Shown: positions 39,901-52,811 of the stretch, piece after piece
How the letters are laid out: each line of letters opens with the position of its first letter
How positions within the stretch are numbered: the stretch's first letter is position 1
Source of the DNA: Anaeramoeba ignava
Lineage: Eukaryota; Metamonada; Anaeramoebidae
DNA: 64,000 bases
Assembly (NCBI GenBank): GCA_028826165.1
Contig: JAPDFW010000063.1
Span: 1,116,001 to 1,180,000 of the forward strand
Direction of reading: 5' to 3'
The notes under the pieces: generated by a model
What the model was told of the DNA's origin: nothing
Databases searched by the model: none
The model's input: the letters and a program-made list of their open reading frames with translations, nothing else
Position numbers and translations under genes: made by a program

Positions 39901-42900
39901 ACAGGCCTTAATTCGCCATTTGGATTCTGTATCACCAAAACTATCTGCAAGAGCATTATCAATCGTATCCAAAATTGGTTCATGGAACCGGAGATTTCTC
40001 TACTCAAAAGTTCACAGATTTGAAAGTAAAAAACCTTTTAAATATGAAAGAAGTGGACTTGAATTTGCTCTCCATTTCCCTGATATCAGCAACAATACAA
40101 GTCAAAATTTGTGCATAAAATTTGATGAATGCATTGAAATTTCAATCGAAATTCTTGAGAATGGAATTGATGATGAAACAAAACTTTCTGCTTTCCAATT
40201 ATTAAAAAATTGTCTATTTGGATTGATTGGGAAAATTTCGCTTTCTGCAAAAGATTCTAATTCTAATTCTCCAAATTCTCAGCTAGGAACAGAGCAATAC
40301 TACAACACCCAAGATCCAAACACAACGATCCGCGATAACTTCCAAAATGAAGGTGATGATATTATTGTGAAGAAATTTGTCAGTTTTTGGCATAAAGTCG
40401 ATCACACAACAAAAATTTTGATCAAAAATATTATGGCTGCTCTGTTTAAAACATACTCAAATCCGTTATTTCAACCTCAATCCAAGCATCTTATTGATTT
40501 GCTAATTACAGTACTATTTCAAATGGTGCTCATCACAAAAAAACACAACTTAAGTTTGTGGAGAAATGATCTGGATCAGAAAAAAAGCGGGAATCAAACG
40601 GAATCAAATCTTGAAAAAAAAATGAGCATTTCAATCGATTCCCTTTCAGATCAAAGCTCAAATTCAGAGTCGCTTTCTTCCTCCATTTTAGATTCAAGAA
40701 CACAAAGTCCATTCAACAACAATCCATTAAACAAACACCACAAATCCAATTCTCCTATTAATATTCATGATCCCTCAAACCCATCAATATTCAAAACACC
40801 AAATCCTTCTGTTAAAAGAGAAGCAGATACTAAACCTGAGATCCAAATCCAAAAATATAAAAACCACAATAGAAAAGCCACAGAAACATTCCAAAAAATG
40901 TCTTCTCCATTCGTTATCTCGGAATCCATACTTCAAATCTTGAGAGATCCTAAATGCGAACAAACTGGAATCGAATTGATTTACAAATATATTGAGATCA
41001 TCAAAAAACTTGGTTCAGAAATTGTCTTCTCTGATTTTATCAACAATTTTATGAATCAAGCTGTTCATTATTGCTATTTGCCTGCTATTCAATGCAAATC
41101 AGTCGGATGCCAAATCATTTCCATTTTCTGTTCCACTCTTGACCCTTTTGTTATTGTGGAAAATTATTTAAATATTGTCAATGGATTGCTTTCTGTGATT
41201 GAAAATTCTCCAAAGGATTCTTCATTTGTTTTATACCAAAAGGCAAAATCAACACTAATCCAAGTAATATCAAAATTACTTGATATTTATAGCATAGAAC
41301 AACAAGACAACCCTCTTCAAAGAAACCCACAAAACATAAGCAACTCGGATCTATTTCCTGGAAATGAAAAATTCACAAAAATACCTTTGGACAAAATGGA
41401 TAACGAAGAAGATTATCCCTCAAACGAAATTGAAATGGAAATTGAAATTTGGGAAGAATCTAATAATCAAGACCAAATCAACCCATTCGCAAAAAATATG
41501 CAAACACCAATTATATGCGAAAATCTGTTGTTACTTCTATTTCAAGAAGTATTCTCGCCAAACGAGGCTATTGGCAAAACATGTCAAGAAATTATAGAGA
41601 AATTTTATCCACAAAATGAAACACTTTTCACAAACATCATTTCAAAGTTTTCCAGTCAATTCTATTCTGAAAACAAATTTCTTGGAGATAATTTTCTCTA
41701 TAAAGTTTCTGCTTCACAGACAAGAATTCTGAACGCAATTTCCTTTATAATGCGGATTTCTCCACAAAGCTTAAGCGATACTTCCATAAACTTTCTTTTG
41801 AACTTGGTCCATTATACTCTGCTTTTGTTCCAAAATAAAGTTGTTTATATTTATGATGATCAAGACATTCAGGGACAGTTATTTCAATTCTACAACGAAA
41901 AATACAATTTCCAAAAAGAAAAATTGGATCCCAATAAGGACTGGAGAAAAATCCCACATCCCAACTATAAATCTTCCCGCAACCAAAAATCACTTATGAA
42001 GGCAACAATCAACTTTTTGTCTCAAATTATTTTATCCAAAATTCTAGTTTCTCCAACTCAACAAAAAATCAAGAACAGAATTGTATACGCGCTTTTCTCA
42101 CTGATTTCTCATGAAAACAAGCGCATTGTCCAATATTGCAATTTCCGTTTGGAGAATATCATTTCAGAGCAGCTGATTTCCTTATCAAATTTCGAAATGA
42201 TACTCACAATACATTATGAATTTTTGCAAAAAAATCCAGAAAACTTCTTCATCTTTTTGTCCGCTGTGCAGAAGCTTTCAAAGCTCTTTTCAGGGATATT
42301 ACAGCCTAAGTTCGGATCCATTCTTATTGATTACATGAAGAATTTCTATCATTCAAAAGCGAAATCAAAGACAATTGCTTGGCTAATTACAACGATTATG
42401 AACATATTCGAATTTATCCCAAATCAATCATTTATTCAAGACTTGAAGGATATCACGCTGCATTTCCAAGAGAAAATCAAAGGAATCATGCGAGAGCAGA
42501 TCCAGAAATCACTTGAAAATTACGCAAACAAATACCCTTATTATTTTATTGATTATTTCTTAGATTCGGTTATTTCTGGCGAAAATGAAAAAGAAATTGC
42601 GCTGTTTGTTTCCATATTTACAAACCAAAAATCATCCAAATTAAGAGAGTATCTGCTTGAAAACTGCGAGAAATTTATGGAACGCGGTTTTCGCAGAAAT
42701 GTACCCTCTGAACATCCAAATCATATTCCTCATCAACCCTTTTCATCATACCCGGCCAGAATGAAAAACCTGCAGAAATCTTTTTCGATACTCCTTTCTC
42801 TATATCATTTCTCGCCGCAAAAAACACTCCAAAAAACAGAACTGATGGATGGAATTATTCAGTATTGGAAAGTGCTACGAAATCGGTTGAAACCTCAAAA

Positions 42901-45900
42901 AAGTAGCCAAAATTATTGGAATGTCTTTGAACACGAAAACCTTCTTCATTCACTCTCCAAAATTCTCGTCACATATTTCAAATACAAACGAAACACAAAA
43001 TTACTGTTTCTTCTGTCCAAATATTTCCAAGAACGCAGAATTGCAGACGACCGTTTTCTGCGCGATTTCTTTTTCGTAACGTTGCCAACTATCTGCACAA
43101 CAGAAGTCAAGAACGAGATTATCCAACATTTTTTGGATAAATTGGAAAACAAACCAAACATTTCGGTCTCCAAAGTATCTCTGGTTCTGAAAGCAGTTTA
43201 CATACCTCTCCTTAAATCCGAAAAAGGAGAAAACCCAAATAACACCATTTCGCAAAGCGTTCCTTTTATCCTCGAGAAACTGTTTGCCTTATTGAAAAAC
43301 AGACAAACAGATCCACAAGTTGCTCTTCAGTACAACCAAAAGGAGGATACAAACGATTTGATTTCCCAAATACTGCAAATAATCTATCTTCTTTTCAACG
43401 CTTATCCGAATCTTCTTGGAAACGACTTCCGTAATGCGATTTTCAACTTTGCGATTGAACAAACACAAAACAGAAATATCACAGTGCGCAAAAACGCATA
43501 CTGCGTAATTGTTTATCATTTCGATTTGTACTACCGCAGAGAAGATCAGGGCGAAATCACCAAGACATACCAATATTTGATCAGAGAATTGAGGACGTTT
43601 CCAGGAAAAGCAATCATGAGAATTGTGAGCGATTTCACAATGAGGATATCAATGGAAAAAAGCTCCGCCGTCGATTATTCAAAGCAAATCCCCAATTGGA
43701 TATTGATCCTGAAATGGGAGTTGTCACACGACTACGATGCAGTTTATTCAAATTCGGAAATATACAAGATCATTCTGGAAAACCAGCATTTTTTCTATCA
43801 GTATCAAACTCTTTTTGTGTTGCCGCTTATCCGTTTTTTCAAGATTCTCCACGATTCCGAAAATGAAATTATCAGGATCATTCGCACAATTATTATATGG
43901 AAAAAAAGAGCAATCAAAGATCAAGAAACCGAAAAGCAAGAAACACAACCGACTCAAAAAGAAGACACTCAAATTCCCAATACCAAAAATTTCCAGAGAA
44001 ACATTTTTGCCAAGAAGCATTTAAACACGCAAATTTTCAATAGAATCACAGAAGTTTTGATATATTTCTCTCTCACAAACAAAAAACTTGCTGATGGGTG
44101 CTTGGATTTGCTCCGGAAATGCTCCAGATATTGGAAGGATAAGCAAATTTCTGTTAAGCATATCTTCACTGTTTCAAATAATTTTATTGTTAGCAACGAA
44201 ATGAGATCCCATGTTGGGTCGCAGATACTGTTTATGAACACTAAGCGCCATCCGTATTCCATGATTGTGGAAAATGGTGATGATTTCTTAAAATTGCTCC
44301 AGGATTCGCTTCCCGTTCATCAAACAGATCTTCTCATCTACGGAAGTAAGCTGATGAAAAACTTGCTGATGCCAATTCTTTCAAGTGAAATTTTCCCGCA
44401 GTCGTCAAGCAAACTTACTGAACAGCAACTCACTGAAATTGCGGAAAAAATGAAATATGTAGCCTTTTATATGGGTGCTTCTTTTCTTTCCCAGATCATG
44501 AGAAGTGACTGGCGAGAGGTTAGTATTTTTGGAGTTTCCATCTTTTTCCGAACAACTTATCCTTTTTTCCCGAATTTGCTCGATCAACATCTGAAAAACA
44601 TCTTCTCAATTTTCGAGTATTGTGTGAAAATGCATGCTGGTGATTCATCTCGAACCCAGATATATAACGAGAATCAGCGTAAAAACATTTTGAATAACAT
44701 TCGGGATTCTTTTTTTATGCTCAGCTTCAGATTACATGATTATCCGCAAATCAGGAAGAAATTCTTCTTGTTGATAAATAAGCTTTTGACAAGAAGTGCG
44801 GAAGTTGAGCTTTTAAGAGATATTGTTGGGGTTATTCAAACATGGATGATTCGGGGGGAAACGAACGAAAATATCAATCCAGAGACTAACCACGATTTCG
44901 AGGATCCTTTTATCACACTCGAAATATCCAAAAACCAAAAACAAACCGGATGGGAAAAATGTCACAAATACATACAGCTCGTCTTATCTCCAGAAGAGAA
45001 AATTATGTTCATGCATAGTTTTGTTGTTTTGTACAGCAACGTTTTCGATATCTCAATCCGGCAATTAATTCTTGATATTTTACTGCAAGTTTCCAAGGAT
45101 GAGAAATTGAAAAGCTCGCGCGAGTTTTTCCAGCAGATGTTCATGTACGGATTGGTTTCAGAAGATAAAGCAACGCGGAAGCATTTTTTCAACATTATTC
45201 ACGGAATCATGCCCAAATATCCTCTTCGAGAAAGGGTTGTGCATGTGATTACTCGCAAAGAATGGAAACCGAAAATATTTCCGTTCTGGATTAGACATAT
45301 TTTGAAATTGACGATACAATGCGCAGACATGAAAAGCAAGCTTGTGTATTCTTTCAGTTCAGAATCTATTTATTTCTCATCGCAAACAGAACAACAACAA
45401 AGAGAAAGGCAAAAACGAAGTTCGCGCAGTATTTTAAACTTACTGACCAAATTAGACCAGAATTTGGAGTCAATTGAACTCAGATTGCTACTTGAACCCT
45501 TAATCGATCTACTCGACAAGGATCCCCGATTCACACAAGCGTTGTGGCCTAATTTCTTCTGGCAGATTTGGGAATCAATCCTCGATTCAAATGAAGAAAG
45601 ACAAGAAATTGCAAAGTCGCTGATTGATCTTATGCTCGAAGAACCAACTCACATTAGTCCAGAACTTTCCAAATCAATATTAGAAGGCTTTTTCTTGTGC
45701 CAACCAAAGATTTTCATTCCGATCGAAAAGCTCAAGCTTCTTTCAGAATATTTCAAAGAGTGGCATATTGTGACATCCTTAATGGAGGAACACAACCCGC
45801 AATTTGTCAATTTATACACAACGCCAAGGGATATTGGCGATAAGCAAGAAAGAGATGAAATGAACACAGAGCTGTCCATAATGTACCATAAATTGGGGGA

Positions 45901-48900
45901 ATGGGATTTTTTATACGGTTTGTGGGATAGTATTTCCGCAAATGAAAATACCAAAGAAGGCATTTTTTTCGCTAAGCATGGAATGTGGGAGAATGCTCAA
46001 ATTTCCTTTGCAAAATCATTAGAAAAACGAGTCTTTATCACAAAACCCGCAGCTCGTCAGTAAAGGAGAAATTGGATTTTGTGAAGAACAGTGGATATAC
46101 TCTTCCCAAATGCTTTCCCAATACGATAATCTTTTCAAACTCGCCAAATATTTCGAGCACGATCCACTACTACTTGATTCTGCTTGGAAATCTGCGAATT
46201 GGATAGAGTTTGAACGAACCATCAAAAAGGAAATGATTCACGATTCTCAATTTGTTCTTTATATTGGCTATCTTCGTTTCCAAAAATCTCAGAAAAATTT
46301 ATCCCTAATACTTCAAAACTCTTTTGTAAATCAATATCTAAATCAATATCAAAATATAAATCAAAATCAAAATCAAAATCAAAATATAAATCAAAATCAA
46401 TATCAAAATCAAAATCAAAATATAAATCAAAATCAATATCAAAATCAAAATCAAAATCAAAATCAAAATAAAAATCAAAATCAAAATCAAAATCAAAATC
46501 AAAATCAACATCAAAATCAAAATATAAATCAAAATCAAAATAAAAATCAAAATCAAAATCAATATCAAAATCAAAATCAAAATATAAATCAAAATCAAAA
46601 TATAAATCAAAACAAACGCTATCAAATAAGAACACGACAAACATCTTCATTGACTCCAAATTTCCAAGTCAAGGAATTTAATACACCAAATCTTCAAACT
46701 TCAATCTATAACAAAAATTTTTTCGCAAATAAAAAATATCCGCAATACCAAAAATCCAAACTTCAGTATCACAAACAATCACCTAATCTAAGTTCTGAAC
46801 AGAAAACTCTCATTTCAAATGAATTTCTTGATCACGAGAAAATTTACACAAAAATAAGATCACTTTTATTAAGCGAATGGGCAAGCCTTCCAAAACAACT
46901 GGATAATTTACACATAAAGTTTTTGCAGAAATTGCAATATCATCACGAATTCATGGAATCTGTTGCTTTATTCCCACAAATTGCAAATGCACCCTCACAA
47001 GAAATCACAAATCGATTAAACTATTTTTTCCGTACTTGGCAAGAAAGACTTCCTTTGAAATGTGAAGATCTAATGGTCTGGGAAAATGTTTTTAATTGGC
47101 GAAAACAAGTATACAGTTACATTTGGGATTTTATTCAGAAAATTGATCCGATTTTCCAAAACAATCCAATTTGCATTCATGAGTATGGAAAAATGATTGC
47201 GAAAATTGCGAATATCCACCAAAAACATGGTGCAATTCCACAATGCCTGAATTCTTTGAATAAAGTATTTATTTTGGCAAACATATCATCAAGCGACATG
47301 GTGAAAAACCTCAAAACAAAAGCGAAATGTTATCAACAAATGCCCGAAAAGATTCCAGAAATGCTTGATTTTTTAACGGAAGACAATTTGTCTCATTTCC
47401 CAGATCCAAACCAGCGTTCTGTGTTTAAGAGATTGAAAGCAGAGCTTTTAACGAGGATTGGCAATTATTCAGAGGCAAACAAAGAATTTTCCGAGAGTGT
47501 CCAAACAAGCGAAAAAATTGGGAAGAATTGGGAATCTTGGGGGAAGTTTTGCGACCAACTTTACACAACAACGAAAAATCCGGTTTGGGGACAACAAGCA
47601 ATCACGTATTATTTGCGTTCAGTTTATCTGTTAAATGACAAGAATTTTGCGCTTATACCAAGAATATTGTATCTTTACAACCATCCTGAAGTATTCAAGC
47701 TGAGTTTTGGGATGTCTATGAGTATTTCGCCTTTTCATCTCCCGCTAAATCTATGGATCCCATGGTTTCTTGAGATTCTCAATGGGGTTTTCCAAAAAAG
47801 TGATCCGCAGATATACAGACATATTTTAAACAAAATTGCAGCCAAATATCCACAATCTATTTATTACACAGTAAAAGTGATGATCCAAATTTTGGTGATT
47901 GGAAAAATCAAAGGAAAGAAATTCGAAGAGGCAATTAATGCGTTGAATGAGTTGATGGAAAATCTGAAGCGATATGAAAACGAGAATTTCGAGATTCACC
48001 AAATGTACAAATTCCAAGTTCCCACACAACAAATTGATTTACTGATTCGGTCGATAATTGCAAACTATCACAAAGATGAAGAAATTATGAAGATGGAAAC
48101 CTCGTTCGATGTTTTATTGAAAATGTTGAGAAAATGCAAATCACTTCAAGATCACGTCCCAATCGAGAAACTCTCATTTATTGCAAATAGCACACCAAGA
48201 ACACCGAAAAATTCCAAAAATAGTTTCGATCCAAATAATCCCAAAATAAGCAGTACACTTAGTCTTAAGGAGTGTTTTGAAAGATTTTTAAGATTTAGAT
48301 ATGAAAAAGAACCCGAATTTAGGATGAAGAGGAAAAGCAAGAACCTTGAGAAAGAAGACGAGTTTCTTGCGAGATTCCAAGGCCAAGAACTAGTGGAAAT
48401 ACCTGGACAATATTTAGTTTTAAAATTGAATCCATCGCAGCATGTGAAAATACATCGAATATATCCCGAAATACAAGCGATTCCAAATCATCCATCATCA
48501 GATCGCAAGATTATCTTTATTGGAGACGATGGGAAATTATATCCGTTCCGAGTTCACAAATCATCACACAGCGAAATATTTACAGAAAGTAGAATCACTC
48601 AATTACTGCAATTCCTCAACTTCCATCTCGACAATTACATCCAAACAGCCAAAAGAGGAATCCATTTCCATGCGTCTCCTGTGATTGCAATCACGAAGGA
48701 CACACAGTTAATCAGCGAGGATTCAACAAAGCTATGGTTCGAACAGGTTTACTTTGATTACTGCACAAATACTCGGCACAATATGGAACCTTTTTTGTAT
48801 CATTTCGAAAATGTAGTTGAAACAGGAGATCCCCAAAAGGATCTTCAAAACAAAATTAATGTTTTCAAAGAAATTCAGGATTTGTATGTTCCCGAAAATA

Positions 48901-49613
48901 TTCTCCATCGGTTTGTGTTCTCAATGCTCTCTTCTGTAAGAGACACTTGGATCTTTCGCAAGCAATTTATTCTCGAACTTGGTCTTAATTACTGGCTCCG
49001 TTTTTTATTTAGTTCGTGGGAATATGTTCCGAATTACTATTCCTTCGACTCACAAACAGGCCAAGTTGAGCACACAAGAATCAAAATCAAAATTGATGAG
49101 AATCAAGTATTGAGACCTTTAACACAAAATAGTGTCGCTTTTCGGTTGACACCAAATATTACTAATTTCATGACTCAAATTGGGATTTTAGGTTTATTTT
49201 CAACTGTTTTATCCTCAACTTCTCAATGTTTTTCTGAGAAATCGTTTGAATTTCGAAATTACATGAATATTTTGATTCAAGATCAATTAATTTTCATACA
49301 ATTAAACAAAATGCAAAAAATTGTCAAATTACAAAATTTATCAAATTCAAATTCAAATCCAAATCCAAAATCCACTTTTTATTCTTTTGCAAAAAAACAA
49401 ATTTTTCCTTATTTAACATTAACAACTCCAATTTTAGAAAAAGTTGAGAAGAATGTTGAATTGATAATGGAAAGAATTGCATTCTTTGATCCAAGAAAAA
49501 AACAATTTGAAGAAAAAAATCAGAAAAAAAAATCATTGAAAGATTTGATTCAGCAATGCCAATCTTTAGAAAAAATAGCAATGGTGAATCCTGGTTTATT
49601 TCCTTGGTTTTAG
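36945..49613 (+). CDS. TRRAP: Tra1/TRRAP, giant PIKK-family pseudokinase scaffold (three apparent +1 frame breaks)
   Basis: About 4,200 codons in four pieces: 36945 to about 38714, about 38703-38982, about 38980-46063, and about 46062-49613. No usable GT-AG intron joins them; each step is a +1 shift. The chain is HEAT-type helices, then a FAT domain (GEIGFCEEQWIYSSQMLSQY spans the third break; SPFHLPLNLWIPWFLEIL is near the FAT end), then a PI3K-like kinase region: VEIPGQYLVLKLNPS, KIIFIGDDGKLYPFRVHKSS, HFHASPVIAITKDTQLISED, RDTWIFRKQF and VAFRLTPNITNFMTQIGILG. The last matches TRRAP's R-L-T-P-N-I. Catalytic residues of active kinases are not evident, as expected for a pseudokinase. It ends in Pro-Trp-Phe. 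TRRAP scaffolds SAGA and NuA4-type histone acetyltransferases and binds activators. Asn-Gln tracts (about 38.69-39.13 and 46.33-46.62 kb) lengthen it beyond yeast and human forms. Confidence 0.92.
38690..39130. repeat. Coding Asn-Gln/Glu repeat in TRRAP containing two frame breaks
   Basis: AAAATC and AAAATG hexamers encode an Asn-Gln/Asn-Glu tract. Four-A runs become eight As at about 38705-38712 and five As at about 38977-38981, each moving the frame by +1 and creating a TGA. Reading across both restores Asn-Gln-Glu residues until the ordered protein resumes at ITHEAT-type sequence near LSTQIGVTFYRELGLIFS (39135 on). Confidence 0.85.
46330..46615. repeat. Coding Asn-Gln/Tyr repeat in the FAT region of TRRAP
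   Basis: AATCAA, AATATAAATCAA and AATCAATATCAA units encode NQNQNINQNQYQ-type sequence in a loop of the FAT domain. Unlike the first tract it is uninterrupted. The same DNA units appear outside genes at 35-36.4 kb. Confidence 0.9.
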
Positions 49614-49673
49614 GTTTTAGGTTTTAGGTTTTAGGTTTTAGGTTTTAGATTTTAGATTTTAGATTTTAGATTG
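49608..49673. repeat. Interstitial telomere-like repeat (TTTTAGG)n/(ATTTTAG)n at the TRRAP stop codon
   Basis: The TRRAP stop TAG lies inside the first of about five GGTTTTA units, followed by about four GATTTTA units. The unit resembles plant/algal telomere-type sequence (TTTAGGG, TTTTAGGG) but is a 7-mer with one G fewer. Genes on both sides show it is internal. Confidence 0.8.
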
Positions 49674-49738
49674 AGATGAAAATTTTTAATATTTTTAATA
49701 TTTTTATTATGAAGAAGGAATCAAAAGAGAAACAAATT

Positions 49739-49766
49739 TATTCATTCATTCATTCATTCATTCATT
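49739..49766. repeat. (ATTC)n microsatellite
   Basis: About seven ATTC units lie in the 170-bp space between the convergent TRRAP and SF3B6 genes. No other feature is seen in that space apart from the telomere-like array. Confidence 0.9.
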
Positions 49767-49782
49767 ATTTTTCAGAATAACT

Positions 49783-52702
49783 TTAATTTATTCCGTATTT
49801 TTCTTTAAGTGCTTTTAGTTCATCATTTTTCTTTTTAATATCAGATTTTTTGATTGATTTTTTCTTTTGATGATAATGAACAATCAAATATCTTCCTTCA
49901 ACATTAAAACCAGAAAGATGTTCGCATGCATTTTTAGCATCAAAAATATCTTCATATACAACAAAAGCAGTACCCTTAGTTTCTTTTTTATTTCCACTAA
50001 AAGAGTAAAAAAAAAATTTTGTTTAAATTTAAATTAAGATTTAAATAAATTTGGAATGAAAAAGTTTTAATTTTTTATAAATTTTGATATAAATTTTGAT
50101 ATAAATTTTGATATAAATTTTGATATAAATTTTGAAATAAATTTTGAAATAAATTTTGAAATAAATTTTATTATAAATTTTGATATAAATTTTGATATAA
50201 ATTTTGAAATAAATTTTGAAATAAATTTTGATATAAATTTTGAAATAAATTTTGATATAAATTTTGATATAAATTTTGAAATAAATTTTGAAATAAATTT
50301 TGATATAAATTTTGATATAAATTTTGAAATAAATTTTGAAATAAATTTTGATATAAATTTTGAAATAAATTTTGATATAAATTTTGAAATAAATTTTGAA
50401 ATAAATTTTGAAATAAATTTTGATATAAATTTTGAAATAAATTTTGAAATAAATTTTGAAATAAATTTTGATATAAATTTTAAATTTTGAAATAAATTTT
50501 GATATAAATTTTGATATAAATTTTGATATAAATTTTTGAAATAAATTTTGAAATAAATTTTGAAATAAATTTTGATATAAATTTTGAAATAAATTTAATT
50601 ATAAATTTTGAAATAAATTTAATTATAAATTTTGATATAAATTTTGATATAAATTTAATAAATTTGATATAAATTTTGATATAAATTTTTGATATAAATT
50701 TGATAATTGATATAAATTTTGATATAAATTTGAAATAAATTTTGATATAAATTTAATTAATATAAATTTTGATATAAATTTTGAAATAAATTTTGAAATA
50801 AATTTTAATATAAATTTTGATATAAATTTTGAAATAAATTTTGATATAAATTTTGAAATAAATTTTGATATAAATTTTGAAATAAATTTTGAAATAAATT
50901 TTAATATAAATTTTGAAATATAAATTTTTAATATAAATTTTAATATAAATTTTGAAATAAATTTAATATAAATTTTATAAATTTTGAAATAAATTTTGAT
51001 ATAAATTTTGATATAAATTTTGATATAAATTTAATTATAAATTTTGATATAAATTTTGAAATAAATTTTGAAATAAATTTTGAAATAAATTTTGAAATAA
51101 ATTTTGGTATAAATTTTGATATAAATTTGAAAATAAATTTTGATAAAATTTGATTATAAATTTTGAATATAAATTTTAATTATAAATTTTGATATAAATT
51201 TTAATATAAATTTTTGAAATAAATTTGATATAAATTTTGATATAAATTTTGATATAAATTTTTATAAATTTTTATAAATTTTTGATATAAATTTTGATAT
51301 AAATTTTTATAAAAAATAAATTTTTATAAATTTTTAATTATAAATTTTGATATAAATTTTGATATAAATTTTGAAATAAATTTTAATAAATATAATTTTG
51401 AAATAAATTTTGATATAAATTTTGATATAAATTTTGATATAAATTTAAAATAAATTTTGAAATAAATTTTGATATAAATTTTGAAATAATTTTGATATAA
51501 ATTTTTATAAATTTTGATATAAATTTTGATATAAATTTTGATATAAATTTTGATATAAATTTTGAAATAAATTTTAATATAAATTTTGATATAAATTTTG
51601 ATATAAATTTTGAAATAAATTTGATATAAATTTTAATTATAAATTTTGAAATAAATTTTGAAATAAATTTAATTATAAATTTTGATATATAAATTTTGAT
51701 ATAAATTTTAATATAAATTTTGATATAAATTTTGATATAAATTTTGAAATATAAATTTTGATATAAATTTTGAAATAAATTTTGAAATAAATTTTTGATA
51801 TTAATTTTGAAATAAATTTTGAAATAAATTTTGAAATAAATTTTGAAATAAATTTTTAAATTTAATTATAAATTTTGAAATAATTTTAATATAAATTTTG
51901 ATATAAATTTTAATATAAATTTTGATATAAATTTTAATATAAATTTTGATATAAATTTTGATATAAAATTTTGATATAAATTTTGATATAAATTTTGATA
52001 TAAATTTGATATAAATTTAATTATAAATTTTGATATTAATTTAATTATAAATTTTGAAATAAATTTTGATATTAATTTTGAAATAAATTTTGATATTAAT
52101 TTAATTATAAATTTAATTATAAATTTTGATATTAATTTTGAAATAAATTTTGATATTAATTTTGATATTAATTTAATTATAAATTTAATTATAAATTTTG
52201 ATATAAATTTTGAAATAATTTTTGATATTAATTTTGATATTAATTTTGATATAAATTTTGAAATAAATTTTGAAATAAATTTTGAAATAAATTTTAATAT
52301 AAATTTAAAAATAAATTTTGAAATAAATTTTAATATAAATCTTGAAATAAATTTAATTATAAATCTTGAAATAAATTTAATTATAAATTTTAATATAAAT
52401 TTTGATATAAATTTTGAAATAAATTTTGATATAAATTTTGAAATAAATTTTGATATTAATTTAGATATTAATTTAATTATAAATAATTTACACTCTAATT
52501 TGTCGAATTGCACCATAACGTCCAAATAAATCATAAATCTCTTCAGTTGTTAAATTAAAAGGAAGATTACGAATATATAAAATTCTATTTACTTCTGGAG
52601 GAAGTCGAACCTAATTTTATATTTTAATTTTTTTTTAAATTTAATTCAATTAAATTTTTTTTTAAAAAATAAAAAACTTAAACTTACAACTTTATTTGTC
52701 AT
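49783..52702 (-). CDS. SF3B6: SF3B6 (SF3b p14) spliceosome subunit, three exons
   Basis: Exons 52702-52688 (MTNKV), 52610-52492 and 49996-49783, all GT-AG, give 115 residues (human 125). Across the exons it reads [19 protein letters not shown] (the RNP2 motif is LYIRNL), [20 protein letters not shown], then [17 protein letters not shown] (RNP1-like GTAFVVYE), [20 protein letters not shown] and KEKYGIN at the end. This is near-identical in pattern to SF3b p14, the RRM protein that contacts the branch-point adenosine within U2 snRNP beside SF3B1. The Tyr of RNP2 that crosslinks to the branch point is present. The introns are 77 bp and 2495 bp; the latter is almost entirely a 12-bp-type minisatellite. 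Because its exons are short, this gene is easily missed by frame searches. Confidence 0.95.
50040..52485. repeat. 2.4-kb 12-bp minisatellite filling SF3B6 intron 2
   Basis: Units ATAAATTTTGAT and AAATAAATTTTG alternate irregularly through the intron 49997-52491. Toward the 52-kb end they shift to ATTAATTTTGAT and TTAATTATAAAT forms, and many small indels occur between about 50640 and 51400. The array is more degenerate than that in MOB1. The 222-residue frame 51866-52534 (-) is repeat translation. Confidence 0.95.
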
Positions 52703-52811
52703 TCCAATAAAAAAATAAAATGAAAAAAAATGAAAAAAATGAAAAGATTTTTTTTTCATTTTTTTTTTTCTTCTTTTTCCAAATTTTTTTATTATTAATT
52801 TATTTATAAAA
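52703..52811. promoter_or_regulatory. 109-bp divergent promoter between SF3B6 (-) and PHD gene (+)
   Basis: Three AAAATGAAAAA elements (ATG at 52720, 52730 and 52739) face the minus gene 18-37 bp before its ATG. One TTTTTTTTCATTTTTTTT at about 52749-52766 faces the plus gene about 55 bp before its ATG. The layout copies the other divergent promoters. Confidence 0.55.

Noticed and set aside
36945-49613. Reassigned stop codons as explanation for interrupted genes
   Set aside because: TAA, TGA and TAG all serve as normal ends of genes here, Gln is written CAA throughout, and reading through the stops without a shift does not restore the protein.
49608-49673. True chromosome end
   Set aside because: Normal genes lie on both sides within 200 bp, and the array is only about 65 bp.
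51866-52534. 222-residue FISKFISK frame on the minus strand
   Set aside because: Repeat translation overlapping SF3B6 exon 2 in another frame; SF3B6 is clearly the real gene.
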